A stretch of DNA of 64,000 nucleotides from Arthrobacter sp. KBS0703 (GCF_002008315.2 NZ_MVDG02000001.1:4092001-4156000); one strand, 5' to 3'. Shown: positions 53,728 to 62,618, numbered from the stretch's first letter. Translations and numbers: made by a program. Notes: a model not told the origin generated them from the letters alone.

Positions 53728-54345
53728 CTACAGGTGCTGGATGCCTGCCCGCTGCATGGCGTCTTTGTAGATGTCGACGCTCTTGGTGAGGAGCTCCTCC
53801 TGCTTGGCTTCGGAAACAGCAAAGGCCCGCCCGCCGAGCGCGCTGGCCTTGTAGATTTTGATGCCGCTGTTCTTCAGCGAGGAGTGGTAGGTCTTCTCGA
53901 AGAGGGTGAGGAAGGTGGCGGCGTCTGTGCCGTGGGCGATGACGGCTGAGACGCGTCTGTTGATTTTCAGGAACTGGCGGAAGGGGCGCAGGCCGTCCGT
54001 TTTTTCCTGGACGTTCAGGGCTGACGGCATGTCCGGATCCCGCACCCAGGGGTACGCGTTCCAGGGCATGACGTAACGGGGGTCCAGTTCGGCGAGTTGA
54101 TAGATCTGCGTGGCCCGGCGTGCGGCCTCGTCGTCGTTGAAGTGCGAGACGAAGCCGGACTCGGTGCCCTTGCCGGGGCTGACGTGGAGGCTGACGATCC
54201 TGCATTCGTCCTCGTCATGGACGGGGTCGATGTAGGGGACGGTGGATCCCGGCTTCTTTTCCATGAGTTCGTCGCAAAGCTGCGTCACCGCCGCGATGTT
54301 CGGTTCCTGTAGCAGGGCCTTTTTTTCGTCCCAGTCAATCGTCAC
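53728..54345 (-). CDS. Hypothetical protein, possibly uracil-DNA-glycosylase-like fold
   Basis: A 205-residue soluble protein: ECRIVSLHVSPGKGTESGFVSHFNDDEAARR, LDPRYVMPWNAYPWVRD, RPFRQFLKINRRVSAVIAHGTDAATFLTLFEKT and YHSSLKNSGIKIYKASALGG. The order of an N..P-W element, an xVIAHG strand and an H-S element near the C-terminus recalls the UDG superfamily, but the usual catalytic motifs are not exact. Treat as unknown. Convergent with hipA, 28 bp apart. ATG 54345 follows GAGGGAGAGATCG. Confidence 0.55.
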   Translation of the reverse strand: MTIDWDEKKALLQEPNIAAVTQLCDELMEKKPGSTVPYIDPVHDEDECRIVSLHVSPGKGTESGFVSHFNDDEAARRATQIYQLAELDPRYVMPWNAYPWVRDPDMPSALNVQEKTDGLRPFRQFLKINRRVSAVIAHGTDAATFLTLFEKTYHSSLKNSGIKIYKASALGGRAFAVSEAKQEELLTKSVDIYKDAMQRAGIQHL

Positions 54346-54472
54346 GATCTCTCCCTCAGCAGCACGGCGTCCAGAATCAGGCGTCTTGTTCCACTGTACG
54401 CTTTTGGCGCGGTGGGTGGGCAGGTCCGGACGCTAAGGAGCGGGATCGGCGGGACTTCGGGCCAGAGGAGGA

Positions 54473-54501
54473 CCCGGCCGTTCCACGAACGAACGGCCGG
54501 G
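54473..54501 (-). terminator. Hairpin after the SnoaL-like gene
   Basis: CCCGGCCGTTC, loop CACGAAC, GAACGGCCGGG: 11-bp perfect stem, 12 bp beyond the stop at 54514. Confidence 0.7.
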
Positions 54502-54513
54502 CCTCCCGGTTTG

Positions 54514-54909
54514 TTATTCCGCCCAGAAGGCGTCTCCCCGGGCGGTGTCTTCGTAGAACTCCCGGCCTTCGGTGATCTTTCCGTCGCGAAGCTGGAACGT
54601 CAGGGCTCCATCCGTGTCCAGCGTCTTGCCGTTGGTCTCGGCGTGGTTGTGCTGCAGCCCGATGATGTGGTTGTCCCCTCCGATGATCTCCTGAAGTGTC
54701 ACCTTGAAGCTTCCGTCAGAGCGCGTCGCCAGCTCGCCGAAATAGGCCAGGATGGCCTCGCGTCCCTGCTTGGTTCCCGATAGCACGCCGTTTCCTGCGC
54801 CGTGCCAGACTGCGTCCTCCGCGAATAATTCGCGGAGTGTGTCCACATCCCCGGCGTCGAAGGCCTCGTAGCCGCGCCGAATCAGTTCAACATTTTCCTG
54901 GGTTCCCAT
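54514..54909 (-). CDS. SnoaL-like/ketosteroid isomerase-like protein
   Basis: A 131-residue protein: MGTQENVELIRRGYEAFDAG, DVDTLRELFAEDAVWHGAG, GREAILAYFGELATRSDGSF, then a strand-rich half ending REFYEDTARGDAFWAE, typical for this NTF2-like family. ATG 54909 is chosen; AGGTCCGGAA precedes it. A second member of the broad family, not closely alike, is at 30540. Ligand or reaction unknown. Confidence 0.82.
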   Translation of the reverse strand: MGTQENVELIRRGYEAFDAGDVDTLRELFAEDAVWHGAGNGVLSGTKQGREAILAYFGELATRSDGSFKVTLQEIIGGDNHIIGLQHNHAETNGKTLDTDGALTFQLRDGKITEGREFYEDTARGDAFWAE

Positions 54910-55136
54910 TTCCGGACCTCTCCGTCTCCATTGTCGGAACACTCTCGGACGGGTCAAGGCTATTCCTGGCCAGTACGCTTGTCGATGACGATTTTGCTGA
55001 GTGCTCAGTGGCCTAATCACGCAGCACTGACAAAGGTCCGGGGCCAGGCGTTACAGGACCGTTGGTCCGCGCTCTCGGCCTGCGACAGCCCCGGGAGCGG
55101 TGCCGATCTCACCCGGACCGCCAGGCATCGCGGGTG

Positions 55137-55937
55137 TCATCGGTATACGCGGACCCAGTCGACCTGCATCCAACTGGGCTTGGTGGGCTTTCCGGTCGGG
55201 AACCAGTCGAGTTGGAGGGTTTGGTGCATTCCGACCGGCGGCACGTGTGCCCGGTTGGTGTCCGTGAACCACAGGGCGCCGTCAATGTATCCGGTGATAC
55301 TGGTCGAGGTCCACTGCACGGCGTAGTTGTGCCATTGGGTGGTGTCGATTTTCCGTTCAGCCCGGGTCTGATAGCTCTGCAGTCCGGCACACGCGTAGTG
55401 CAGGGCGAACTTGATCAGGGTGGTGTCGGTGAGGGATTCGCCGTAATCGACCTCCGCACAGTTTGGGGAGCTGTTGCCGTTGGGCCACAGGAGCAGCACC
55501 GGGTGGTATTTCGGGTCCCGCACACTGGTTCTCATCCGGGTTTCCCATCGGCCGTATTTTTGCTGGGCGAACTTTGCCGCCATCCCGCCCGTCGCGCCGT
55601 AGGCGTTCCCACTGACGGTGGCCACGCCGTTGGCCACATTCCACGCCTTCGGGCTGCGAATACCTTTGCCCGCGTGGCCGGCGCCGTCGTAAACCTTCCA
55701 TTTCCGGGGATTGGGTGCCCCGGTGTAGGAAAACTCGTCACCTGCCTTCACCGGGCCCCATCCCCGGAGGACTGCGGCCTGGACGTTGTTGGGGGCCGCG
55801 GTCACGGCCAGTTCCCTGTGCAGTGCCGGCACTTGCACCTGCACGGGCGCGGACAGGGGTCCGTTGAGGCTTCCTGAGGCGAGGGTCAACACGGCTGCGG
55901 CAATGGCAGCCGCGGGCAGCGTTCGCTTCAACAGCAT
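55137..55937 (-). CDS. Secreted glycoside hydrolase family 16 protein
   Basis: A 266-residue secreted beta-jelly-roll enzyme. Signal peptide: MLLKRTLPAAAIAAAVLTLASG. The catalytic motif EVDYGE in NCAEVDYGESLTD matches the GH16 E-x-D-x(x)-E pattern with nucleophile and acid/base Glu. Aromatic substrate residues are in YGRWETRMRTS, HPVLLLWPNG and WHNYAVQWTSTSITGYIDG. Probably cleaves a beta-1,3 or beta-1,3-1,4 glucan or related polysaccharide. Length suits a single-domain enzyme without carbohydrate-binding module. Confidence 0.85.
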   Translation of the reverse strand: MLLKRTLPAAAIAAAVLTLASGSLNGPLSAPVQVQVPALHRELAVTAAPNNVQAAVLRGWGPVKAGDEFSYTGAPNPRKWKVYDGAGHAGKGIRSPKAWNVANGVATVSGNAYGATGGMAAKFAQQKYGRWETRMRTSVRDPKYHPVLLLWPNGNSSPNCAEVDYGESLTDTTLIKFALHYACAGLQSYQTRAERKIDTTQWHNYAVQWTSTSITGYIDGALWFTDTNRAHVPPVGMHQTLQLDWFPTGKPTKPSWMQVDWVRVYR

Positions 55938-56232
55938 GAGGTCTCCTTTGACCTTTCTGACCTATATGTTCCTCCTCTGCCGGGCGGTTGTCACCAAAAT
56001 GTGCCAACTGCGCCCGCACGGCCAGATGATGAGGCCGGCCGGGCCAGACAACGCGGCACGGGGCAACGGTCGGGGTGGCGATTCCGGCTACGAGAAGACC
56101 ATGCCGATCCCCACGCCAGCTCCTCAACTACACTCGATTCATACCTTCCACAGAGGGGATGAAGAGATCTGCCGGATCGGCTTTGCCATATTCGGGAACC
56201 TGCTCAACGGTCCGCCCGGTTGACAGGGTCCA
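55938..56232. other. Intergenic stretch between divergent genes
   Basis: About 295 bp. TTGACA at 56222 may be a -35 box, but no paired -10 is clear. A short ORF ending at 56223 (MPIPTPAPQLHSIHTFHRGD...) overlaps this area; it lacks a ribosome site and I do not call it. Confidence 0.4.
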
Positions 56233-56760
56233 GTGAACGTAAGGAACCCATTGCCGATCAACAAACGAACGCTTAAGGCGGACGGATTCGCCGGGTTCCG
56301 GACGCTAGCCAGCCTCGAAATCAACAGGGTCCCGCAGGCTCCCGGCATATTCGCGGTGCTGAAGCCCGAAGGCTTTGAGCCGCGGTTCCTGGTGAAGAGC
56401 ACGGCCGGAGTCTTCAAGAAGAAGGACCCCTCGTTGCGCGCGGATGCCCTGGCTGCAGAATGGATCGACGACGCGGATGTCCTGTATCTGGGGAAAGCCG
56501 GCGTCGGAAGCAAGGGTAACCGGGGACTTCGCAGGCAAATACAGGAGTTCCTGGATTTCGGGAAGGGCAAGCCGCCAGGCCATTGGGACGGCCGATTGAT
56601 TTGGCAGCTCGCCGAACCTCAGTCGCTGGTCATCGCCTGGAAAGAGCTGCCCGCGGCAGACGTGAATCCAGCGGAGGCTAAGTGCCACGCTGATTTCAGC
56701 GAGCTGTACGGCAGCCTGCCGTTCGCCAACCTCGTCCAGGCCCGGGTCAAAGGGACCTAA
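56233..56760 (+). CDS. Hypothetical protein with GIY-YIG-like elements
   Basis: About 170 residues: VPQAPGIFAVLKPEGFEPRFL, DADVLYLGKAGVGSKGNRGL, RRQIQEFLDFGKGKPPGHWD. The spacing of GIFAV, VLYLGKAG and an Arg-rich helix resembles a GIY-YIG nuclease core (GIY, YIG, then R), but catalytic Tyr in GIY is Phe, so activity is doubtful. Start: GTG 56233, or TTG 56251, which has AAGGA five bases before it. It overlaps the stop of the convergent amidohydrolase by 4 bp. Confidence 0.6.
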   Translation: MNVRNPLPINKRTLKADGFAGFRTLASLEINRVPQAPGIFAVLKPEGFEPRFLVKSTAGVFKKKDPSLRADALAAEWIDDADVLYLGKAGVGSKGNRGLRRQIQEFLDFGKGKPPGHWDGRLIWQLAEPQSLVIAWKELPAADVNPAEAKCHADFSELYGSLPFANLVQARVKGT

Positions 56761-58262
56761 ACGCCAGGGCCACGGTACGTGAACCGGCCTGCCACCAGCG
56801 TTGCGGCAACCGGCATTTCTGCGAACACCGAATCCGGCACCGCCAGCGGATCGCCGTCGAGCACCGCGATGTCCGCCGCTTCCCGGACACTTATGCGCCC
56901 GCGTCCCCGGGTCGAGGCCACGAGTGCCTCCTGGCGCGTGATGGCCTGCTCCGGGTGCCACGGCCCGCGCCCGTCCTGCCGGGACCGGGTGGCCGCGGCC
57001 GACATTGCCAGCCACGGATCCAGCGGTGCCACCGGCGCATCGGACCCGAGCGCAAGGGATGCCCCGGCGTCCAGCAGCGAACGCAGCGGGAAGGCGCGGC
57101 CGGTGCGGCCGTCCCAGTTGGCGTCCGCGGCGTCGCGGTCGTCGAGGGCGTGGGCCGGCTGGACGCTGGCCGTCAGGCCCAGTTCGCCAAACCGGGCGAA
57201 GTCCTCGCGGCGCACAAACTGGGCGTGCTCGACGCGTCCGGGGACGCCGGCTGCGGCGAAGGCGTCCAGGGCCACCTGGTTGGCGGCGTCGCCGATCGCG
57301 TGAACCGCCGGAACGAATCGGGCCTCCCGGGCCCGCACCAGCAGCGCCAGCAGTTCCGCTTCGCTGACCGTCAGGACGCCCCGGCCACCGTGCGGATACG
57401 GATCCACGCAGTATGCGGTGCGGGTGTTCAGGGACCCGTCGATCAGGACCTTCAGGGGGCCAACGCTCAGCAGCCCCGCACCGCCGTCGAGCAGTTGACC
57501 GGTCCGCATTCCAGCAGCTGCCGCACGCTCCAGGTCTTCCGGATACACGCCTGCGTCCACGCGGAACGAGTCGAAGCCCCCGGCGATCCGGCGCAGCCAG
57601 ACGTCCCGGTTCCAGGTCATTTCGAAGTCGACCACACCCACGATTCCGCGGGTGGCGGCCGCGCCGGAGGCAGTGCGGACCCAGCCGTCCACCACGTCAT
57701 CGGGGAGGCGGCCCAGCTCGCGGGTCACTGCAAATGCGGCGTCCTCACGGAGCAGACCCCCGGCATCGGGCCGCACGCCGTATCGCTTGGCCGCTGCCGA
57801 GTTCAGCCACACGCAGTGAAGGTCGTGGCTGATCAGGGCCGTCGGCACTCCCTGCGTCGCGCCGTCGAGGAGTTCCAGGCCCGGGACGTCATCCCACACG
57901 GCATCCCGGAAGCCGACGCCCACAACTGTCGGGGACGGGCCTGCCAGGGACGGTCCGGCAGCGGAAATGCGGTAACGCACGAGGTCTGCGGCGGCCCGCG
58001 CCGACTCCGCCAGGGAAAGGTCAATCCGGTTGGCCGCAAGAGCCCATTGCGTCATGTGTACATGCTCATCCCAGAGTCCAGGGATGGCGTACCGGCCGTC
58101 GAAGTCCACAACACGGACACCCCGTGGCCGCTCATCCGCGGCGGCGATCCGGGACACGAGCCCGCCGCGGACGTGAACGTCGGAGCAGGCTGCGTCGCCG
58201 GGCTGCCTGACGGAAGCCAGCACAATGTCAGGCAAGGCGCGGTCCGCTGCACTGGAAAGCAT
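56757..58262 (-). CDS. YtcJ-like amidohydrolase (metal-dependent)
   Basis: A 501-residue amidohydrolase of the YtcJ/NfdA (N-substituted formamide deformylase) group. Metal sites: WDEHVHMTQW (HxH), a Lys in GPLKVLIDGSLNTRTA, HAIGDAANQVALDAF, VEHAQFV and GSDAPVAPLDPW (Asp). N- and C-terminal beta-sandwich parts surround the TIM barrel (AIPGLWDEHVH; DIAVLDGDPLAVP). No signal peptide. It hydrolyses an unknown amide, imide or formamide. Single-gene unit convergent with the GIY-YIG-like ORF. Confidence 0.87.
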   Translation of the reverse strand: MLSSAADRALPDIVLASVRQPGDAACSDVHVRGGLVSRIAAADERPRGVRVVDFDGRYAIPGLWDEHVHMTQWALAANRIDLSLAESARAAADLVRYRISAAGPSLAGPSPTVVGVGFRDAVWDDVPGLELLDGATQGVPTALISHDLHCVWLNSAAAKRYGVRPDAGGLLREDAAFAVTRELGRLPDDVVDGWVRTASGAAATRGIVGVVDFEMTWNRDVWLRRIAGGFDSFRVDAGVYPEDLERAAAAGMRTGQLLDGGAGLLSVGPLKVLIDGSLNTRTAYCVDPYPHGGRGVLTVSEAELLALLVRAREARFVPAVHAIGDAANQVALDAFAAAGVPGRVEHAQFVRREDFARFGELGLTASVQPAHALDDRDAADANWDGRTGRAFPLRSLLDAGASLALGSDAPVAPLDPWLAMSAAATRSRQDGRGPWHPEQAITRQEALVASTRGRGRISVREAADIAVLDGDPLAVPDSVFAEMPVAATLVAGRFTYRGPGV

Positions 58263-58504
58263 ACGAACAGGCTATGGGTGGATCGCGTCTTCGCCAATTC
58301 ACGCTGATGCCCCCTCCGGGGTGCGCTCTCCGCCGTCCAGAACGGTGATTGTGCCCTCTTCCCAGCACAGATAAGAAGGTGCATTCTGGACGTGACACGG
58401 TTCTGACAATGAAGTCGGGGGAGGCGTCGGCATGGGCTTTTACATTGAGGCCGCCGGAATGCCTGAGCCATTGCCGCAGGCCCCCGGGCGGACGTGAGCG
58501 CGCG

Positions 58505-58951
58505 ATGGACCGCACTGCAACCCACCACCGGCTCAAGGTCCTTGTGCACATCGATTCCAACATGGAACGCGCCCGCATTGAGGTGCGCGGAACCGTCACA
58601 GCAGCCAACATCCGGGCGCTGTACATCGTCGCCCGGCGGGCCAGGACGCTCCTGCCTGGCCGGGAAATCGTCCTCGACTTGACCAAGGCCCGTGCCGTGG
58701 AGGAAGCGATCACTGCGCTCCATGACCCTGCCCAGCTCACCGAGCTCAGCGGCGAGGGAACGTCAGCGCATCCTTGCCGGCTCAGCATTCTGGATCCCCG
58801 GCCGCCGGCCGCCCCGGCGCACGGCGCGCATACGCACGGAATCCATTCCCGCGGCAGCCAAACCCACGCCACCCAGATCCACGGAACGCAGCCCGCCGGC
58901 GGCGAATCCCGCGTTGCCCGGCCCCGCGCCCGACCCAAGGAGAACGCATGA
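58505..58951 (+). CDS. Hypothetical protein with STAS-like N-terminal region
   Basis: About 148 residues from MDRTATHHRLKVLVHIDSNM. The first 90 residues alternate strand and helix as in STAS or anti-sigma-antagonist domains (RARIEVRGTVTAANIRALYIVARRA, GREIVLDLTKARAVEEAITALH), without the usual phospho-Ser context being clear. The tail is rich in His, Gly, Thr and Ala (HGAHTHGIHSRGSQTHATQI) and probably disordered; it could bind metal. The frame is open back to 58349. Its stop overlaps the DUF4389 start (ATGA), so the genes form one unit. Confidence 0.55.
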   Translation: MDRTATHHRLKVLVHIDSNMERARIEVRGTVTAANIRALYIVARRARTLLPGREIVLDLTKARAVEEAITALHDPAQLTELSGEGTSAHPCRLSILDPRPPAAPAHGAHTHGIHSRGSQTHATQIHGTQPAGGESRVARPRARPKENA

Positions 58952-60589
58952 AACCCGGCCGCATTGTGATGCTCGTCCTTGGCACGCTCTCCGCCCTCCT
59001 GGGGCTGGGGCTGCTGGCCGGCGCATTTGGCGTGGGCTGGCTGAACTTCCAGCAGCGCGACGAAGGGTACTTCACCACGCAATCGCACCGGTTCGAAGTC
59101 AGCTCCTACGCCATCACGTCCGCCGGGCTGGACATCATGGCCGGCGGAAGGCTGCCGGACGTTATTCCCACCGACAGCGCAGGCAGTGTCCTGCTCCGCG
59201 GCGCCACAGCCACCCCGGGCAAGGGAATTTTCATTGGCGTCGCCCCGCAGGACGACGCGGCCCGGTACCTCGACGGCGTGAAGCGGTCAGAAATCAGGGA
59301 GCTCGAACTCCGGCCCTTCAGGGTTCAGTACAACGAAGTCCCCGGCACCAAGACGCCCGCTGCCCCCGGCGCCCAGGGTTTCTGGACCGCTTCCGCCGAG
59401 GGCACCGGCACCCAGGAACTCAGGTGGGACGCCCGGCCCGGCAGCTGGACGTTCGTGGTGATGAACGCCGACTCCAGCACGCCTGTTGCCGCGGACCTCC
59501 AGGCCGGAGTCCGCTCCGAGCTGCTCTGGCCTCTCTTCCTGTGGCTGCTGATCTCAGGCATCGTGCTCGTGGCCATCGGTGTGCCGCTGATCGTTGTGGG
59601 CGCCGCCGGACTCGGCCGGCACGGGCCGCCGCCGCACTATCCTGCAGCTGTCTCTTATACACATCTAGATGTGTATAAGAGACAGGCGCCGCTCGCCAAC
59701 GCCGCCGCGCCCGGCGGTGCGGGAGTCCCAGGCGTCCCCGGCAGCGCAGGTGCGCCGGGCGGAGGAACGCCGGGTGCGGGAGTCCCAGGCGCTGTCTCTT
59801 ATACACATCTCGGTCGCGGGTGCAGGCGGACTGCCTCCCGGCACCGCGCCGCCTGCCGCCGTCGGGATCTTTGCAAACGTGCCATACCCCGCGCGCCTCA
59901 GCGGGCATCTCGATCCCGCGCTGTCCCGCTGGATGTGGCTGGTCAAGTGGTTCCTGGCCATCCCGCACCTCATCGTCCTGTTCTTCCTCTGGTTCGCCCT
60001 GATTGTCACCACCATCGTGGCCTGGTTCGCGATCCTGTTCACTGCCCGCTATCCGCGCTCGCTGTTCAACTTCAATGTCGGCGTGCTGCGCTGGAGCTGG
60101 CGGGTGTCCTTCTATGCGTTTTCGGCGATCGGAACCGACCGCTACCCGCCCTTCACCCTGGCCCGCACGGACTACCCTGCGGACTTCGACGTCGACTACC
60201 CGGACCACCTCTCCCGCGGCCTGGTGCTGGTCAAATCCTGGCTGCTGGCTATCCCGCACCTGCTGATTGTGGCGGTGCTCGCCGGCAACTCGCGGGTGTG
60301 GGTGGCGTCCGACGACGACTTTGCCGGCGGCGCCGCGCGCTACTCGTCGGCGGGCAACTCGATCGCACTGATCTCGCTCCTGGCCTTCATTGCCGGCGTC
60401 ATCCTGCTGTTCACGGGCAGATACCTGTGGAGCCTGTTTGACCTGCTGCTCGGCCTGAACCGCTGGGTCTACCGCGTCGTCGCCTACGTGGCGCTCATGC
60501 GCGACGAGTATCCGCCGTTCCGCCTCGACATGGGCCCGGTCGATCCCGGAGAAGCCCACCCCGGAACTCCTCCGAAAGGCCCGTCATGA
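58948..60589 (+). CDS. DUF4389 membrane protein, broken in this assembly by two adapters
   Basis: The N-terminal part (frame from ATG 58948, AAGGAGA upstream) has TM1 (MLVLGTLSALLGLGLLAGAFG), an extracytoplasmic region and TM2 (LFLWLLISGIVLVAIGVPLIVVG). A Pro/Ala/Gly linker follows, holding a 38-bp adapter at 59648 and a 19-bp end at 59792. The C-terminal part is in another frame: YPARLSGHLDPALSRWMWLVKWFLAIPHLIVL, and FNVGVLRWSWRVSFYAFSAIGTDRYPPF, a DUF4389 domain repeated later (DRYPPF then DEYPPF). A direct repeat in the linker suggests assembly collapse. About 530 residues in life. Function unknown. Confidence 0.8.
59648..59685. other. 38-bp mate-pair linker in the DUF4389 gene (assembly artefact)
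   Basis: Complete back-to-back mosaic ends in a Pro/Ala/Gly-coding linker. Confidence 0.95.
59717..59791. repeat. 18-bp direct repeat in the DUF4389 linker
   Basis: GTGCGGGAGTCCCAGGCG at 59717-59734 and 59774-59791. The second copy ends exactly where the adapter end at 59792 begins, pointing to repeat-driven assembly failure. Encodes AGVPG units. Confidence 0.85.
59792..59810. other. Single mosaic end in the DUF4389 gene (assembly artefact)
   Basis: CTGTCTCTTATACACATCT, after which the coding frame changes from the N-terminal to the C-terminal part. Confidence 0.93.
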
Positions 60590-61236
60590 AACTCACTGTC
60601 CACACGTTCCTGACCCTCGACGGCGTCATGCAGGGGCCGGGCGGCAGGGAAGAGGATCCGTCCGGCGGCTTCGAATTCGGCGGCTGGCTCGTCCCGCATT
60701 ACGACGACGACATGGGCAAGATTGTGGACGGCTGGTTCGCCGAGGCCGACGCCCTCCTCCTGGGCCGCACCACGTACCAGCTGTTCCAGCCCTACTGGGA
60801 GCAGGTCACGGACCCCGACAACGCCGTGGCTGCCGCGCTCAACGGCCTGCCGAAGTATGTCGTCTCCAACACCCTCACGGACCCCACGTGGACCAACACC
60901 ACAGTCCTCTCCGGCAATTTCCTGGAGGCCATTGACGACCTCAAGTCCGGCCCCGGCCGGGAACTCCAGGTCCACGGCAGCCACCGGCTGGCCCGCGCAC
61001 TGCACGACGCCGGCCTGGTGGACGAGTACCGGCTGCTCGTCTTTCCGGTGGTGCTTGGCCAGGGCAAGCGGCTCTTTGAAACCGGGGCTGCGCCGTCCGC
61101 GTTCACCCTGGCCGGAAGCAAGACGACGTCGGCCGGCGCCGCATACCTGACCCTCCTGCCCACGGCGTTCGGCGCCGGCGAGCTGGAAGTGGGCGAGTTC
61201 GAGGTGCGGGACGGGCAGGAGCGCGTCCGGGACTGA
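60586..61236 (+). CDS. Dihydrofolate reductase family protein (RibD C-terminal-like)
   Basis: A 216-residue protein with the RibD-C/DHFR fold: KLTVHTFLTLDGVMQGPGG, ADALLLGRTTYQLFQPYW, PKYVVSNTLTDPTWTNTTVL, LQVHGSHRLARALHDAGLVDEYRLLVFPVVLGQGKRLF. This is the standard actinobacterial group (YyaP/YwjB-like), probably NADPH-dependent, with unknown substrate; it is not folate-pathway FolA. ATG 60586 overlaps the DUF4389 stop (ATGA), so it is third in the operon 58505-61236. Confidence 0.9.
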   Translation: MKLTVHTFLTLDGVMQGPGGREEDPSGGFEFGGWLVPHYDDDMGKIVDGWFAEADALLLGRTTYQLFQPYWEQVTDPDNAVAAALNGLPKYVVSNTLTDPTWTNTTVLSGNFLEAIDDLKSGPGRELQVHGSHRLARALHDAGLVDEYRLLVFPVVLGQGKRLFETGAAPSAFTLAGSKTTSAGAAYLTLLPTAFGAGELEVGEFEVRDGQERVRD

Positions 61237-61297
61237 GCCGCCGCACCGCGAGGGTGGTCAACCCGACGGTGGTCAACCCGGAGGCGTGGGACGACGC

Positions 61298-61722
61298 CTA
61301 GCCGGAACCCTTGAGGCGTTCCATTTCCCGGCGGTCCTTCTTGGTGGGCCGCCCGGTCCCGCGGTCGCGCTGCGGCAGGCCTGTCTCTTATACACATCTA
61401 GATTCTCTTATACACATCTAGATGTGTATAAGAGACAGGGGCGCGGGGGAGTGTGGTCGGTGAAGCAGTGGGATGCGGCCTCCGCACCCACGCGCTTGGC
61501 AATCAGCCGGCGCACCTCGAGGATGCGTTCGTAGCCCGGCTGGCGGACCCGGACGGTGTCACCGGGAACCAGCGACTGAGAGGCCTTGGCCGGGTTTCCG
61601 TTGAGGCGGACGTGCCCTGCCCGGCACGCGGCGGTGGCCGCGGAGCGCGTCTTGTAGGCGCGGATGGCCCAGAGCCAGGCGTCGACGCGGACCGTGGCGG
61701 GGGCGGAAGGAAGGCTGCTCAT
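61298..61722 (-). CDS. S4-domain RNA-binding protein (Hsp15/HslR-like), broken by adapters
   Basis: The N-terminal part reads MSSLPSAPATVRVDAWLWAI, RAYKTRSAATAACRAGHVRLNGNPAKASQSLVPGDTVRVRQPGYERILEVRRLI: a single S4 domain as in Hsp15 (HslR), which binds stalled 50S subunits carrying nascent chains. After the adapter cluster at 61381-61438 the expected basic C-terminus follows: RDRGTGRPTKKDRREMERLK. Excision of 58 bp does not restore frame, so bases are missing. ATG 61722 has no Shine-Dalgarno; TATACT 13 bp upstream suggests a near-leaderless transcript. Confidence 0.83.
61381..61438. other. Compound adapter: mosaic end plus partial plus complete junction (assembly artefact)
   Basis: CTGTCTCTTATACACATCT, AGAT, then TCTCTTATACACATCT followed by AGATGTGTATAAGAGACAG. 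It is a doubled or misjoined linker in the S4 gene, the largest of the nine. Confidence 0.95.
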
Positions 61723-61817
61723 GATTGCAGCCGAGTATAGCTGGCCGCCCTTGCCACGTTCGCCGGGCAAGAACATAGTGGAGTGAACTGGCAGAAGTTC
61801 ACCTCGGGGAGGCCGGC

Positions 61818-62597
61818 ATGCTCGACGACGGGAACCAGCAACGCGGCATCCTGGACGGAAAGACCGCCGTGATCTACGGCGCGGGAGGGCCCGTGGGCAC
61901 GGCTGTTGCCGAGGCATTCGCCGGCGAAGGTGCCCGCGTTTTCCTGGCGGGGCGGACGCAGTCCAGGCTGGACCGGGTGGCCCGGAACATCCGTGAGGCA
62001 GGCGGCGCGGCAGAGACCGCCGTCGTCGACGCCCTGGACGAAGCCCAGGTGGAAGAGTTCGTCGGCCAGGTGGCCAAGAAGACCGGACGGATCGACGTCT
62101 CGTTCAACCTCATTTCCCTCGGCGATGTCCAGCAGCCGCTCATGGAGATCCCCGCGGCGGACTTCCTCAAGCCCATCGCCAACGCCGCGCGCACGCACTT
62201 CCTCACCACCCGGGCCGCGGCGCGGCACATGATCCGGCAGCGCTCGGGGGTGGTGCTGACGTTCGGCGGTTCCGGGCCGCAGACCCTCGCGGGGCTGGGC
62301 GGATTCAAGGTGGCGCTGGACGCCATGGAAGGACTGCGCCGGCAATGGGCCTTGGAGCTCGGAAAGCACGGCATCCGCGTCGTCACGATCGTCACGGGCG
62401 GGATCACCGAGACCATTCCCTGGCAGATGGAAGGCCGCGAGGAGATCGTGGGCGAGATCATCAGGACGGCCCACCTCAACCGGACGGCCACCCTGGAGGA
62501 CGTGGGCAACGTGGCCGCCTTCGCCGCCTCGGACAAGGCGGGGTCCATGACGGACGCCACCTTCAATATCTCCGGCGGCGCGATCGTTGACTACTGA
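61818..62597 (+). CDS. SDR family oxidoreductase
   Basis: A 259-residue short-chain dehydrogenase. GKTAVIYGAGGPVGTAVAEAFAGEGARVFLAGR is the cofactor site (GxxGPxG). The central VSFNLISLGD replaces the usual NNAG region. In the active site the usual YxxxK is replaced by FGGSGPQTLAGLGGFKVALDAMEGLRRQWALEL: the Lys is kept (GGFKVAL) but Tyr is Phe, so catalysis may be altered. The C-terminus has TDATFNISGGAIVDY. ATG 61818 follows GGGGAGGCCGGC. Convergent with the GntR gene. Confidence 0.87.
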   Translation: MLDDGNQQRGILDGKTAVIYGAGGPVGTAVAEAFAGEGARVFLAGRTQSRLDRVARNIREAGGAAETAVVDALDEAQVEEFVGQVAKKTGRIDVSFNLISLGDVQQPLMEIPAADFLKPIANAARTHFLTTRAAARHMIRQRSGVVLTFGGSGPQTLAGLGGFKVALDAMEGLRRQWALELGKHGIRVVTIVTGGITETIPWQMEGREEIVGEIIRTAHLNRTATLEDVGNVAAFAASDKAGSMTDATFNISGGAIVDY

Positions 62598-62606
62598 CGC
62601 GACCGC

Positions 62607-62618
62607 TAAGCCGGCTTA
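62607..62618. terminator. Short palindrome between convergent SDR and GntR genes
   Basis: TAAGCCGGCTTA, a perfect 12-bp palindrome that includes the GntR stop codon (TTA on this strand). Too short for a strong terminator. Confidence 0.35.

Noticed and set aside
56100..56223. Short ORF ending FGNLLNGPPG upstream of the GIY-YIG-like gene
   Set aside because: No ribosome site, overlaps a probable -35 element, no recognisable features.
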